A model generated the notes under the pieces. The model had not been told where the DNA came from. It saw only the letters and a list, made by a program, of their open reading frames with translations, and searched no databases. Shown piece after piece: positions 37,700-48,879 of a stretch of 64,000 bases of DNA (position 1 is the first letter of the stretch; each line of letters begins with the position of its first letter). The stretch comes from Symsagittifera roscoffensis (lineage: Eukaryota > Xenacoelomorpha > Acoela > Convolutidae): NCBI RefSeq assembly GCF_963678635.1, contig NC_087071.1, forward strand, positions 44,815,095 to 44,879,094. The letters are read 5' to 3'. The translations under genes and the position numbers were made by a program.

Positions 37700-40600
37700 A
37701 ATTTTTCTGGTACCTGAAAAGCTAAAACACACCCGAATACAAAGTTCCTCCTCATTTTCAATGGTCGGAACAAAAATGTTATCTGTATGATCAATGACAA
37801 AAACCAGGTGAAATACGAGTTGACATATGCCTGCAATCAATTGAAAGCTTTGCAGAAAATTGATATTTTTGATATCAAATAAAATATTCATAGAGAATGG
37901 AATGGGTGTTCAAATAAAATCAGTATTTAAGCAATCAATACATAGGCAATCGCAAAATAAGCAAGCTTATTTTAAACTTTTTTTACTTTTGTAGTAAACA
38001 TCCTTATTATGATTTTTCGGTAGATCTAGAAAATTGGAAACTTCATTCTCACTATGAAGAGGCAATCGCATCGACCTGAAGAAAGAACGAATCAAGTTAT
38101 ACGAATTTTCTTCACGTCTGCTTCAAATATTTCCGAGCAAAAGTTTATGCATTGTGAAGATGAGAAAACCCAAGTGACTTTTTCAAAACTAAGATTGCAT
38201 CGACCGAGTTCTTGAAGATCAATGTTAATTCCGATATAAGTCGAGTCTTTTCGAAACTGACACAAACATGCATACAAAAGCAAACATACGAGTTGAAAAT
38301 GTAAAGCAAGTGAAGCCATTGAACAACGGTAGTTTCAGCCAAATAGATATTTGTGATTGACAGAGAAATTGAATTGAGTGCAGCTAGCTAAAAAGTTTCA
38401 AATATACCTCCTCCGACGTGATTTGTTAACGACAATTTGCGTAGCTTCAAGATTATTTATTGATGCTGACTATACCTGCCAAAATATCTTTACTTATGTT
38501 TTCTAGTATAATAGCAGGTGTAACTTAAATTGAAAAAGAAAACCAATCAGGAAGTTTAATTAAACTTGTAGTCACAGAAAGCGCCATCTTCCAACGCTTA
38601 ATTTCAAATTCCGAAAAATATTTAGCGAAGATCAGTTTGAAACTTGATGTCGGCTTTCAAATGACTTAAAGAGCTGCTTCAACTTTCGGCACAATAAGTT
38701 CGTATAATTTAATTTAAAAAATTAACGACCCATTTTTCTGCTAAAATTAGCAAAAACACAACAAAAAAATTGTTTGCGTGTGAGTTTTTTTCCAGATTAA
38801 AAGCAAAAATTAATTAAGAGAGCCATTTTTTTTCATCGTTCGTTTTTATCTTGAAGAAAATGCCAACTGATACCTATCATTTAGCAGACTTTTGTTCAAA
38901 GCTGGAGCACTGATAAAAACAAATTGTTTAGAAACGAAAAGTAATTACCAATTTAAAAAGTAGCTCAATTTCAGTAGGTTTCTGTAACAATAAAAAACGT
39001 GCTTGAAATCCTTTTTTTCCATAATTATATACCAAATTTTTATGTTAACTGATCTAAAAAAAAGTTGAAGCGCATTGCAACTTTAAACTTTTTTATTTAA
39101 AAATCACTGTTTTCAAAATTTAAATCAGCATGTTGTTACTCCGATCATTCCACGCAAAATATCAGCTACCACAAATAATCATCTGGAAGAGTTGAGTGAT
39201 ATGTCATATTAAAGCCCCTTTAGTGGTTATTTGAGAAAATTATCCCAGTGTCAAGAAAAACCGATATGAAACTTTCAATTTTTCGTCTTAATTTTTTTTC
39301 TTAAATTTAATTAGATTTTTTTAACACTATGGTCGGATAATGCTGTGCTACTGCATACTAAACGGCTATTCTTGTTTTTAATTTACCTTTATTTATGTTA
39401 TGTCAAAACCGCAGTCTTTGAATGATCTAATGACATGATTCCAATGAATCTAGGGCTCAAAAAGCCAAGCGGCTAGTGTGCAGAGCTTGGTTTGAAGTAT
39501 ATTTATATGATAAGAATTAAACACTTTTTCAACAAAATGATTTTTATGTTCTTTTTAAGTTAGAAGTTTCGGGCTTTTTTAAATGTTCATTTATAATCAG
39601 AAAAGCCAGCGGTGAACAATTTCTGATTATTTCCTCGAGTTTTTGGTAGTGTAGAGGAAATATAAAGCACTCAAATGCCAAATGCAGTGGCAAATTGCAT
39701 GCATTTTTTTTATTTGAGTCTTTTATCGGAATTTATTTTCTTTTTAAAACTTTTGAACAAAATTTAACCAATTATAAAATACACTTACATTACTTAAAAG
39801 AGCTATTCTTTACTGAAAACATTTCCTACTTTAAATTATTTTGTGCTTTGACTTTGATTTGTATTAGGAGCAGGCTATGTTTAAAACTATATGATTTAAA
39901 TTTTGAGCGCTTGGGGATTAACGGGGTCAATCTATATCTCCTTTTTCGTCCAATGTTTCCAAAAGTTAGAAATAGTTTGAGACACTTGAAATTTTCCAAA
40001 TAATTTCCGACATTGACTTGTCACTGCATCAATCTCATATAAAAATATTCCATAACCAGAGCTCCAATTCTACAAACTTGTTTTTTGAGATCCTTTCAAA
40101 AATTTATGGATGTTTGAAAATGTCTGAAAATAATCATAGTAATAAATTGTTTCCAATCTAAACTACTGGTATTCAATATCATCCAAGAAAAGCAAATTTA
40201 TTAGACAATAGATTGGGAAGACGAAGGACGTTTTCAAGCGTCACAAGCAGAAAAAAATTAGTCAAGTGTTATCCGCGCATAACAAGATATGTAGCTGTTC
40301 AAAATTCAAATTTCTTGATTGAGTTACAGAAACCAAAAGAAAAAATTCATAGAAAATTTTGGCAAAATCAAAGGGATCAATTACTATAAAAAATTATTCG
40401 CTTTGATTTTCAATCCTTAATTAAATCTGGAACCGTCCTCTTATTCGAGATATAATTTTCTAAAAATTGTGGTTAACAACGTTGATTTAGTATTTAGTTG
40501 CTGTTTTGATGAACTATTGACAAGAACTCTTGAAAAACTGTTAGAACTAGGTTTAAAATAATCCTAGCTTTTGTTTTAGGAGATTTTTTTTATAATTTTG

Positions 40601-41060
40601 GTGTTTAATTGAGGTTATTTTTTGGTTCATGATGCTTTTAAGCTGCTCTTATGCAGTTAATATTAATGCTTAGAAAATTTTCAAAAAACAGCAGTTTGAA
40701 GCGTTCTCATTGGGCGGTAGAGGAAAATATAGTACACAAAAATGTCACTTGGATTTCGCAACTGGATTGTGGAAAATCTAGAAGTAACTACCTAAACAAA
40801 AGTGAATCACTTAGAAAAAGCCGATGGATGCGAAAATAACTTCAAAATCAATCAGCTCTTTCCTGATGAGGAAAATCTATTCTGACTAAAAAATGTAAAA
40901 AATGAACTTTGCGGTTAAAATTCGTTCTTTCACGAACTAAACATTAATCAGCAAAAAATGCGCGATTTTGAATGCGTGTTGTTTCATCATATTGAAAAAA
41001 ATGACATGATTCAAGAAAATATAATTTCATAAACATAAATGCAGATTCAGGTTTTGACTT
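37700..41060. other. AT-rich stretch without a supported gene
   Basis: Apart from the repeat arm at 39145-39310 I see no convincing feature. Minus-strand frames at 37667-37891 and 38092-38342 are hydrophobic (signal- or membrane-like), but no family, splice sites or conservation support them. The + frames at 39695-40003 and 40651-40839 look like AT-rich chance ORFs. Confidence 0.4.
39145..39310. repeat. Third copy of the 36-kb inverted-repeat arm
   Basis: CACGCAAAATATCAG.TACCACAAATAATCATC, GAGTTGAGTGATATGTCATATTAAAG and CAGTGTCAAGAAAAACCGAT match 36014-36170 in the same orientation, with many substitutions. Confidence 0.6.
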
Positions 41061-41062
41061 AT

Positions 41063-41538
41063 TGTTCCGACTTTCGATACGAAAGTAACGGAATATTTGT
41101 GCTCGGGGTGGGTTTTTTTTTCTTCAGACAAATTTCGACTTTTTAACTAGCCATTTTTGACGGAATTTTTTTATATCATTAGAAAGTTATTGTTGTCCTG
41201 AGCTCAAATTTGAAAAGATATTTCACCTGTGATCATTTTTCGTAAAGTTACGGGGGTTTAAAGATTGCCATTTTGGCCAATTAGGGACAATTAATGTGCG
41301 ATATATTTCGCGCTATCAACGCGTAAGCGGAGATTTAATCCGTCTTATAAATCGTTCCAAATTGGTTAAAAGAAGCTTATTTGGCGTAATTGATTTGTTA
41401 CCACGAGCGAAATCTATTGTTTTGTACTTTATATGGCGTGTGGGGGGATGATTTTCATAAAAAATTTCATTTTATTTTATTTTATTTTATTTTCTAATGT
41501 TATTACTGCTCCATAAACCTTAAAAGGCAGTCGGAACA
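41063..41538. mobile_element. Small non-autonomous element with 10-bp terminal inverted repeats
   Basis: TGTTCCGACT (41063-41072) is matched by its reverse complement AGTCGGAACA (41529-41538). The interior has a GATACGAAAGTAACGG segment near the left end and an ATTTTATTTTATTTT microsatellite near the right. A CAGGG-CTTCG-CCCTG hairpin sits just outside the right repeat. It lies 160 bp upstream of the sulfotransferase start codon, so it probably sits in that gene's promoter or 5' UTR. Confidence 0.5.
41466..41492 (+). repeat. (TTTTA)n microsatellite
   Basis: About five pentamer units, inside the inverted-repeat element just upstream of the sulfotransferase. Confidence 0.85.
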
Positions 41539-41698
41539 TGCAGGGCTTCGCCCTGATACGAGCAGTCTTGTTTTATTATCACTTGGATAGAGTTTTAACC
41601 ATATGAAATTTATTACATGTTTTTGCATTAAATGCCAAGCGCAGATTAGAAATCACAAGTTTCATCACTTTGATTTCCTTCTAAATTATTTTTATGGA

Positions 41699-41925
41699 AT
41701 GGTCGCATCTAAGAAGTCACGCAGAAGTTGTTTCTGGCCGACTATAATTATTTGCTTTTCAATTACTGTAATCTTAAATAAATATTCACAAACTATAACT
41801 TCAAAGCTGAACAAGGATTATTCAGATCTGCAGTTACCCAAATGGAACCCGAATATGATTTCAACGGAAGAAATATTGGAACAACCACAAGGGCAAACCA
41901 AGATTGTCATCCTGACTTATATGAG
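41699..41925 (+). CDS. Carbohydrate sulfotransferase, exon 1 (N-terminal anchor)
   Basis: From the Met at 41699 it encodes a short basic tail (KKSRRS), one hydrophobic segment (about residues 10-26, FWPTIIICFSITVIL) and a stem, ending with KIVILTYM. That is the beta strand leading into the PAPS-binding loop of the family, and it gives a type II Golgi protein. The frame is open to an earlier Met at 41603; the later one is preferred because it gives the usual short cytosolic tail. The exon is joined to 61862 by an intron with a GC donor (ATGAG|GCTGGG) and an AG acceptor (GTCTAG|GTCGGG). The join is in phase and restores the expected Arg of the R-S-G-S-S loop. Confidence 0.8.
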
Positions 41926-42449
41926 GCTGGGCCTTCTTTTGCGTTTCCATTTTTAAACACCAATTTTTACTTTAAATCATACCTAAAAACGCGATTCAAA
42001 ATAGATTCTAAAATATGCAAAAAATAATACAAATATTTCAATTCCAACAAATTATGTAATTTTTTCAATTCGTTGAAACTTGTAAGTAACTCTTAGAAAT
42101 TGTACTGACTAATTAAGGCTTCTCACCTGACTAGGCCTATCGGTCTGTTTGATGTCCTTGCATATCAAAACTTTGAAAATTGACAAATATCTATTGAATA
42201 ATTTCTGATATCAAAACAATTTATTATTAAATTAGAAGCAAAAATCAGGTCACTGTGTTATTAAAACATGAAAGTTTTTAAATTTTTCCAGTAGTCTTTA
42301 AAAAATATATAACTTGAAGTGAAAAAAATGGTAGATTCTTTCTACTATAATCAGTAATTGAGGTTGAACACACGAACATCTAACTCGTATCAAGTTCTAT
42401 CTAGAATAACTACGCGGCTAACCACTAGCACAAGTCAAACAAAATCATA

Positions 42450-42453
42450 AAGC
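42450..42453. other. Target-site duplication, left (AAGC)
   Basis: AAGC abuts the 3' LTR here and the 5' LTR at 61366-61369. Confidence 0.85.
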
Positions 42454-42863
42454 TGAGTTAGGACCGAAGTGTATAACTCATAGAGTAATTTCGGATAGGG
42501 TACACCGTCTGCTCGTCACGCTATCTTATTTTCGGCCGGATAGATTCGTGCAACTTCTTAGTCTAATACCGATCCTAATCTTACTCTTATACTATCTAGT
42601 CTCAGGTTGTTTAACTAGTCTCTGCTAGGCTCAATAGATCTAGGGTATACTGGTTTATTGCGGCTGCTGAAGTCTTCTTGGAGAGTCAACTAATTTCTAA
42701 GTTAAATTCAAATCTCTCTGGTGCTGAAATTACAAGTAATTTCAGCACTTACAAATAAGTGGGTTGTTAGTTAGATGGATCATGATTGGTTAATATTAAA
42801 TACTTTACAGTGGTAAAATATCTAATTTATTCAATCATAAAATGTAGTTTAGATCAGGTTCCA
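42454..42863 (-). repeat. 3' LTR of the giant element
   Basis: It is the 410-bp partner of 60956-61365. AATAAA on the minus strand at 42654-42659 is a candidate polyadenylation signal. The hairpin is at 42721-42748. Confidence 0.95.
42721..42748. promoter_or_regulatory. LTR hairpin (13-bp stem), 3' LTR
   Basis: GTGCTGAAATTAC-AA-GTAATTTCAGCAC. It is identical in the 5' LTR and kept with a compensatory change in the solo LTR. The role is unknown: an RNA stem or a palindromic protein site. Confidence 0.75.
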
Positions 42864-42870
42864 CCCATCC
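42864..42870 (-). promoter_or_regulatory. Weak polypurine tract
   Basis: The minus strand reads GGATGGG immediately before the 3' LTR (TGGAACC). It is shorter than typical tracts. Confidence 0.35.
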
Positions 42871-44455
42871 GGGTTTTACAGAGTTTTTTAGAATAGTCTT
42901 TCTGCAATTCAAAGGATGGATGATGGACGTTGGTATTTGGCGAACATCTTATTTCTTCTGGGTTTTCTTTATAAGAGAAGTCCCAGATTCAATCGTTGTG
43001 TCTTCTCAAGACAACGACTGGGTTTTCGCAACAAACTCAAAACTGATTTCAGAATGGTTGGCTATGACAGGTTTTTCCGTTTCATGTAGAGAACTTCTTT
43101 TGAGTTTGACCTTGTCTGGGAATGGCGTGGAGATTGTGTGTGGAGGGGATGCCTGGTTACTCGGATCTGTACGTATACTTGAACATCGAGGTGGTCATTG
43201 TTCTAGTTCAATGAAGTCCTTTTCTGCGAAGTCAAGTCGTACTCTAAATCCTTTGAGTTGTGATTGTGGGCGGCATATTGATTGTGGTTGGCCATTTTTT
43301 TTCGAGTGTAGTGGGGTCATCTTGTTTTTGGATGTTCATCTTTGGTGTTGTATGCTGATCTATATACTGCAAGATATAATTTACATTTTATAAAATTTTT
43401 ATTAGTTTAATGTTTTAGTTATGATTTTGGTTAGTTGTTTTCACAAAAGCTTTTTGTTTTAGTTCGGTTATTTTGAAGAGTTACTCACCCTTGAGTAGCT
43501 CTTATTAAAAATAGGAGTGTGGTCACAAAGCGTGGATGTAGCGCGGTGGGTTAGGCCGGCTACAGAGCATGCTCAGGACGTCCTCTTCTGGTGGGTTAGG
43601 CCAGGAGTGGGAGTATGATTGCATGCGGTTTTTGTGAGGGGTCCTGTTATGTGACAACGTTTTATGTTGGGTTTGTTGTGGTTTTTCTTATGTTTTGTTG
43701 GTTGTGTCCTTTTTTCAAAAATCAAATTGTTTGTGGTATGGGTTTGTCTTTCGACTTTTTTGTGTTTTATTATTTCTTTCTTAGACTTTATAATAGTCTT
43801 CAAAAGAATAAATTATCCAGTTTTAAACTGGGTTAATCCGGTTTGGGTACCGTTTGTTTCCTTTTCTTAGTCATGCTGTTATTCTATGATTTGTGGTGTT
43901 TAGTAAGCTGCATTGGTTAGTGTTGTTTAGTATATAATTCCTTTCCAACCGGGTTAAAGGAAAGTTTGAAACGTGTTATCTTGTGTTAGAGCTGTTGTTT
44001 GTGAAAGCTTGAAACTGAAATTCATTATTTTAAACAATTCTTCGTGGGCGAGCTGTGCGAGTGTGGATAGAATCTTTGTGCGAATGAATGGAAATATCAA
44101 AAGGTTAGTACTGCGTTTTCGATTTATCAATTTATTACATAGAAATTCAAATTTACTGCTAGTTGTTGGGGAAAATTAAGTTACATATTTTCATCATTAT
44201 TAGATATACTGCATTTGGGAAAAAATTTATAAATTAATTAACTGCATTGGTATTATTTTTATTGAATTGTTTGGTGCAAAAAATTAATAGAGTTTTAAAC
44301 AGCTTGAAGAAGTTTTCAATTTTTATTTTCTTTTGTGAATTTTTCAGATGATCGTTGGATGAAGGCTAAAATTCTAAAGAAGACATGAATAAAGAATGGT
44401 TAGTTTCTAATTTTAATTTAATTAGTTAATAATATATATAATTCATATTTACCTG
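42871..44455 (-). other. 3' region of the giant element
   Basis: About 1.6 kb between ORF Z and the 3' LTR. The 157-codon + frame at 42920-43393 is antisense and not credited. Two copies of GGTGGGTTAGGCC (43546, 43596; + strand) flank a GGACGTCC palindrome. An imperfect palindrome AAACTGGGTTAATCCGGTTT is at 43824-43843. These could be RNA export or processing elements; this is speculative. Confidence 0.45.
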
Positions 44456-46264
44456 TTAGTCGTCGGGGAAGAAACCGTGGGGGAAGATGTCGTGGATGAG
44501 ATCTGAAGTTGTTAGTAATTTAGCTAAGATGCGGATGATATTTTTAGTTTGAAGCAGTGGCCAAAGCAATTGAAGTGCTTTAATGGTGGTTAGTTCTTCA
44601 GTGCCAACTGCAAACTCATAAGGTGTGTTTTGGATTAGATTATATAATTTGTGATTGAATTTAGTGTTGTGGATGAATTCTAAAATGGGGATTTCTATAG
44701 GTTGAACAAATTCGTGTGGGAGAAAGAAGGGTCGGGATTCTTCTGCGTTGAAGGTCTTGGTGATGGGACAAAAAATATACATTTGGGTTATGGGATCATA
44801 ATTTCGAAGAATACCAAGAAGGTTAGTATCTTTAATGCAATATGTGAAGTTGAGAAAGAATGGTGAGGTGTATTTGGAATTGATGAATTGAAAACGGTGG
44901 TGTGGTTGTCTGGAGGGAGTGTGTAGGTCGAAGTGATTTTGGATAAAACGATAATATGTATATGTGTGAGTTTGTTTAGTGCGCAACATAATATCGTGTG
45001 AGCAGTGCAAATCTCTTTCATGTGGTGCAAGGAAATGAAAGGTTAGTGAAAATATTTGGAAGCGTTCTTTAAAACTTTCGTAGGCTTGCGTGTCTGTTAG
45101 TGCTTCTGAGATGATGTGGTCAAATTTGCGATCAAATATATTGAGTGTAAAAACATATGGTGTTTTAATGAAAAATTTTTCTGTGATTTGTGGGTTAGCG
45201 AAGCGGTCGTCGTCTAAGAATTGATCTTGGTTAGTTTTGATGATGTTATGATCGTAATATTCTAGCGTATATTCGTTAGCTCGGGGTGCAGTGTATGTTT
45301 TTAGTGATTTTTTATATCCTATGTAAGGAAATTGTCTAGGTGTTAGTGGTGTAGTGAGTCGATATAGCATGTCCTTATTTCGTTCTATATCGATGTGAGT
45401 GTTAGATAAAGGTAAGCAAAGGGGATTAGTAAAATGATAATACGAGGTCCAAGGAAGGGTAGGCATTAAAACGTGTTCGTCTACAAAGTTACGTGTTTCG
45501 TTAGTGTCGTGAGGGGTGTTTAAGGTGTATTGTGGAAATGAGGGTAAGGTGATAGCTAAAAATTCTTTTGTATTAGTGTGATTTGGGTGATTTATATATT
45601 CACGGGCTGTTCCTGGTTTTGCTGGGAAAGGATGGTTGGGGAACTTTCTTTTAAAAGTGCGGTAAGCTCTATTAGTGCTGAGTGAAGATTCAGTAGATGT
45701 GGATGATGGTGCTAATGATTCGGTATAAATTGAAGAGGGTGTAGGGGTAGGAGGGTTGGATGAATCTATTGTGGATGAAATTTGGTTTATGGTGGGGGTG
45801 TCAAGGTGGTAGGGTTGTTGTTGTAATGTAATAAAATTATCTAGTTCTGGGGAGATTTGGGGGGTATCTGGAGAATGGGATGATCGGTCTGAATGATATG
45901 AAGAATAGGTTGGAGTGACTTGGGAAGCATAAGAGGGTGTAGAATTGGTGGGGACAGGGTTATTTGGTAGCATTGGTTGAAAAGGGGGTTGGGAAAAAAT
46001 TGAGGGGTTGGTGTGAAAATTATTGAATGGAGATGGCTCAGAGTCGGCAAATTCATCGGGGGTTTCAATATTCGGGTTATTGAGTTGTGATGTGGAGTAG
46101 AAAACTGAGATGTGTGAATTAGTATCGGAATTCATGCCTGATGTTACATTACTGGTTGGAAAATCGGGTGGCGGGAAAGCAAAAAGTGGTATTATTGTAA
46201 TTGAAGTAGTGAGGTTGGTTGGATGGGAATTTGAACGGTGTAGGGATCCAAGTTGTCGGCTCAT
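44456..46264 (-). CDS. 602-aa protein downstream of Env (ORF Z)
   Basis: It starts at the ATGA overlap with the Env stop. Residues ~1-210 are Ser/Thr/Pro/Asn-rich and probably disordered. Residues ~220-600 look folded and aromatic-rich (for example LPWTSYYHFTNPLCLPLS, YRFIQNHFDLHTPSRQ, RPFFLPHEFVQPIEIPILEF). No signal peptide or membrane segment is seen. No family is recognised. A large gene after env is unusual for gypsy-like elements. Confidence 0.7.
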   Translation of the reverse strand: MSRQLGSLHRSNSHPTNLTTSITIIPLFAFPPPDFPTSNVTSGMNSDTNSHISVFYSTSQLNNPNIETPDEFADSEPSPFNNFHTNPSIFSQPPFQPMLPNNPVPTNSTPSYASQVTPTYSSYHSDRSSHSPDTPQISPELDNFITLQQQPYHLDTPTINQISSTIDSSNPPTPTPSSIYTESLAPSSTSTESSLSTNRAYRTFKRKFPNHPFPAKPGTAREYINHPNHTNTKEFLAITLPSFPQYTLNTPHDTNETRNFVDEHVLMPTLPWTSYYHFTNPLCLPLSNTHIDIERNKDMLYRLTTPLTPRQFPYIGYKKSLKTYTAPRANEYTLEYYDHNIIKTNQDQFLDDDRFANPQITEKFFIKTPYVFTLNIFDRKFDHIISEALTDTQAYESFKERFQIFSLTFHFLAPHERDLHCSHDIMLRTKQTHTYTYYRFIQNHFDLHTPSRQPHHRFQFINSKYTSPFFLNFTYCIKDTNLLGILRNYDPITQMYIFCPITKTFNAEESRPFFLPHEFVQPIEIPILEFIHNTKFNHKLYNLIQNTPYEFAVGTEELTTIKALQLLWPLLQTKNIIRILAKLLTTSDLIHDIFPHGFFPDD

Positions 46265-48879
46265 CGTGGGCTAAAAAAATTATTATTTTGAGACTGAAAA
46301 GTGGTGGTATGGGGTTGTTCTATAATTTGTTCATATGTATTTTCATCTTGTGAGTGGTGTGTCATTATATGTTGGATGGGACTTTGTGATATGGTTGGTC
46401 TAAAATTTGGATTATGTGTTATTGCTAAGTTTCGAAAATTACGTGGGACTAGGGATAATGGATGGTTATGTGGTAGGGGTGGTAACTGTGGTGCTGTTGG
46501 CGTTGTGTCTACATTGTTATGTTCTTCGTCGTATGTGTTCTGTCTTGTTGCTATTTTTGTGTTGTATTCTTTTATTTGTGCATCTAAAAGAATTTTGTTT
46601 ATTGATGTAGAAAAAATTCCAAAAAATCCTGCAAATAGTATGCGTGCTACACTTGCTTGTCTATTGACTTGTGTGTGTATAGCACATGTGTTATAGATTC
46701 CTTTTAAGAGTGAAAAAAGAAATCCAATAAAGTTAAACATTGCGTATAAAATAGTCAATTTTTCTAAGATGTAGTAGGGCCATCCTAGAAAATCAAGAAT
46801 TTCATTCTTGAGTGTAACAAAGCTAAAAATATTGATAGGTGATATATCTTGGGGACGGTATTTTTCACCGTTTAGATATATATAATCTTTAATGTCTTTA
46901 AAATATCCGCTATAGTCTTGCGTATAGATGTCTGCAAATCCTGCGGTTTCGGCAAGTTTGCGTAAGTTTTGGTCAATTGATTGTCTTTGTATTGTGTCCA
47001 TTTGTGTTAATAATTCTTGGAATTGTTGTGTTCTAATGTGATGTTGAATATCTGATTTTGAGTATATTCCTATTGATTGTAAGTCTATATTTGGGTTTCG
47101 AGCGATAGCGCGAATGGTTTCTGGTGAACATTTTTTGAGTGATTGCATTAATGTGGGATATGGGGTGAGAAGGTAATATTTATCTTCATCAGGGTTTAGT
47201 TGTACTACATTGTGGCTATTTTCTGATCCACATGGGACTGCGGTATCCCAGAAATAGGTTCTTCTTGAAAGTGTGTCAACGAAATGTACTTTATTCTTAT
47301 AAAAGATAGGGATTCTTTTATAGCATCGTTTGTCTTCAAAAACGTATAGTGGTGATACTTTTTTGGTACAAGTATAAAACCATAAAATGTTTCCTTCGTA
47401 GTCTAAAAAATTTGATCTATTTCCTGATAGTAAATATCCTGCGTAGGGTATTTTTAATACTGCTAGTGCAAGTGATTGTAATATTTGTGTTCTTTCTAAT
47501 TCGCATAGTTGGTGTAGTGTTTCTAATTCGGAGAGTGACATTTCTTGAAAAATTCGGCTAATCGTGTAGTCTAGTTTCATATCTAAGTGAATATCATAGT
47601 GGATATTACCGAAATATGTACTATTCATTAGTGATAGTTCTTGTAAACGTGTACTTTGATCGTCTTGGGGCTTTAAATGTCCACCAGGTTGACCTGTAGT
47701 TTTTTGAAAATGAACTGGTATGTATGATGTTCCTTCGTTTAGAGGATGACCTGTTGCATATGGGTCGATTTTTACTTTTCCAGTGGTCATGTCGAATCCT
47801 TTTTCGTATTCAACTAATATCTCGGAGTATTGTGTTTTGTGAAGTGGATTTCTGTATTTACATGCAAGTTCTGTTTCTTGATATATTTGAAAACGTGTCA
47901 ATTTATTTTCTATATTGTCTATGTTTCTAAAATTAGAACTTAGTTTTCGTGATGGATGGACTTGTTCATATGGAATTGATTGTATAAAATATTTTTCGTG
48001 AAATTTTATCATACGAGCGTGTATTTTTGCTACTTGAAATGTTGTACATGTGTCTTCGGGGAACCAAACAATTGTTGCTTGTGTTCGTGTTGTAGGGTCA
48101 CAATAGCCTTGATCATTTTTACAAGGTAATCGAATTCCTTGATAGATCATTGTGTTGTCTGATAAATCGCGTGTGAGTTGTATTTTTTCGAGTTGTATTT
48201 TCCAATCAAAAAACATGATTTCTTGATATCCTTTCTTTTTTGTGTTTGCTTTGCAGTTTGATGGGTCATTTATACCAATGTGTGGTATCCAGTGTTTATC
48301 GTGTATATCATAAGTTAATCTTCCGTGTGCACCGTTGTATGGGTATTTTTCATCTAATTTTACATGTCCTTGATATCTTTCAAGTTCTGCTTGATGTACA
48401 GAATCTGCAAAAACTTGGAAATATACTAGTTTTTTATCTGTGTTTTTATTTCTTGTGATATTTAGTCTGAGTAACTCGTTTTTACAATCTTCGGGATTGA
48501 GATGTAAAAGTCGTTCTATATTACTCTGGTAGAATGATTCATGGTCAAGTCGGTTTTTATTTCCATTTGAAACTTGTGAACAATGTACTTTCTTTTCAGA
48601 AAATGTTGCTGTGAATTTATATCCTATAACTGTTGTTGCTCGGGCTTTTGAGTAAAGTGTTGCGATTAAATTTGTAGTTTCTATGGCTTGTGGTTCTGTT
48701 TTGCATTGTGATACTTGATTTATTGCATATTTGTGTAGTGTTTTTTGTTCGTTTTCTTCACAATCGCAATGTGTTACTAATAAATCTTGGGGTCCAGTGC
48801 GGGGGGAAGGGTTTATGTTTTCATTTGAGGTTATTAGAAAAAGGAGTTGGAGAAAAACTGAAATTTTTAGAATATACAT
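46261..48879 (-). CDS. 872-aa Env-like membrane glycoprotein
   Basis: The ATG is followed by a signal peptide (residues 1-~18) and a ~680-residue Cys-containing ectodomain. N-glycosylation sequons include N140, N419 and N487. Two hydrophobic segments at about 699-727 and 744-763 are followed by a ~100-residue Pro/His/Asn-rich tail. The stretch LPC..DQGYCDP...VWFPEDTC (C253, C260, C278) recalls glycoproteins of mononega-like RNA viruses (chuvirus/rhabdo group) rather than classical retroviral Env. I see no furin site or retroviral CX6CC motif. The family assignment is tentative, but a surface entry or fusion role is a reasonable inference. Its TGA overlaps the next ATG as ATGA. Confidence 0.75.
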   Translation of the reverse strand: MYILKISVFLQLLFLITSNENINPSPRTGPQDLLVTHCDCEENEQKTLHKYAINQVSQCKTEPQAIETTNLIATLYSKARATTVIGYKFTATFSEKKVHCSQVSNGNKNRLDHESFYQSNIERLLHLNPEDCKNELLRLNITRNKNTDKKLVYFQVFADSVHQAELERYQGHVKLDEKYPYNGAHGRLTYDIHDKHWIPHIGINDPSNCKANTKKKGYQEIMFFDWKIQLEKIQLTRDLSDNTMIYQGIRLPCKNDQGYCDPTTRTQATIVWFPEDTCTTFQVAKIHARMIKFHEKYFIQSIPYEQVHPSRKLSSNFRNIDNIENKLTRFQIYQETELACKYRNPLHKTQYSEILVEYEKGFDMTTGKVKIDPYATGHPLNEGTSYIPVHFQKTTGQPGGHLKPQDDQSTRLQELSLMNSTYFGNIHYDIHLDMKLDYTISRIFQEMSLSELETLHQLCELERTQILQSLALAVLKIPYAGYLLSGNRSNFLDYEGNILWFYTCTKKVSPLYVFEDKRCYKRIPIFYKNKVHFVDTLSRRTYFWDTAVPCGSENSHNVVQLNPDEDKYYLLTPYPTLMQSLKKCSPETIRAIARNPNIDLQSIGIYSKSDIQHHIRTQQFQELLTQMDTIQRQSIDQNLRKLAETAGFADIYTQDYSGYFKDIKDYIYLNGEKYRPQDISPINIFSFVTLKNEILDFLGWPYYILEKLTILYAMFNFIGFLFSLLKGIYNTCAIHTQVNRQASVARILFAGFFGIFSTSINKILLDAQIKEYNTKIATRQNTYDEEHNNVDTTPTAPQLPPLPHNHPLSLVPRNFRNLAITHNPNFRPTISQSPIQHIMTHHSQDENTYEQIIEQPHTTTFQSQNNNFFSPR

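Noticed and set aside
37667-38342. Multi-exon membrane-protein gene on the minus strand
   Set aside because: Hydrophobic frames are common in such AT-rich DNA; no consistent splice sites or recognisable domain were found.
42920-43393. 157-codon + strand ORF inside the giant element
   Set aside because: It is antisense to the element's 3' region, with no family resemblance and no codon evidence.
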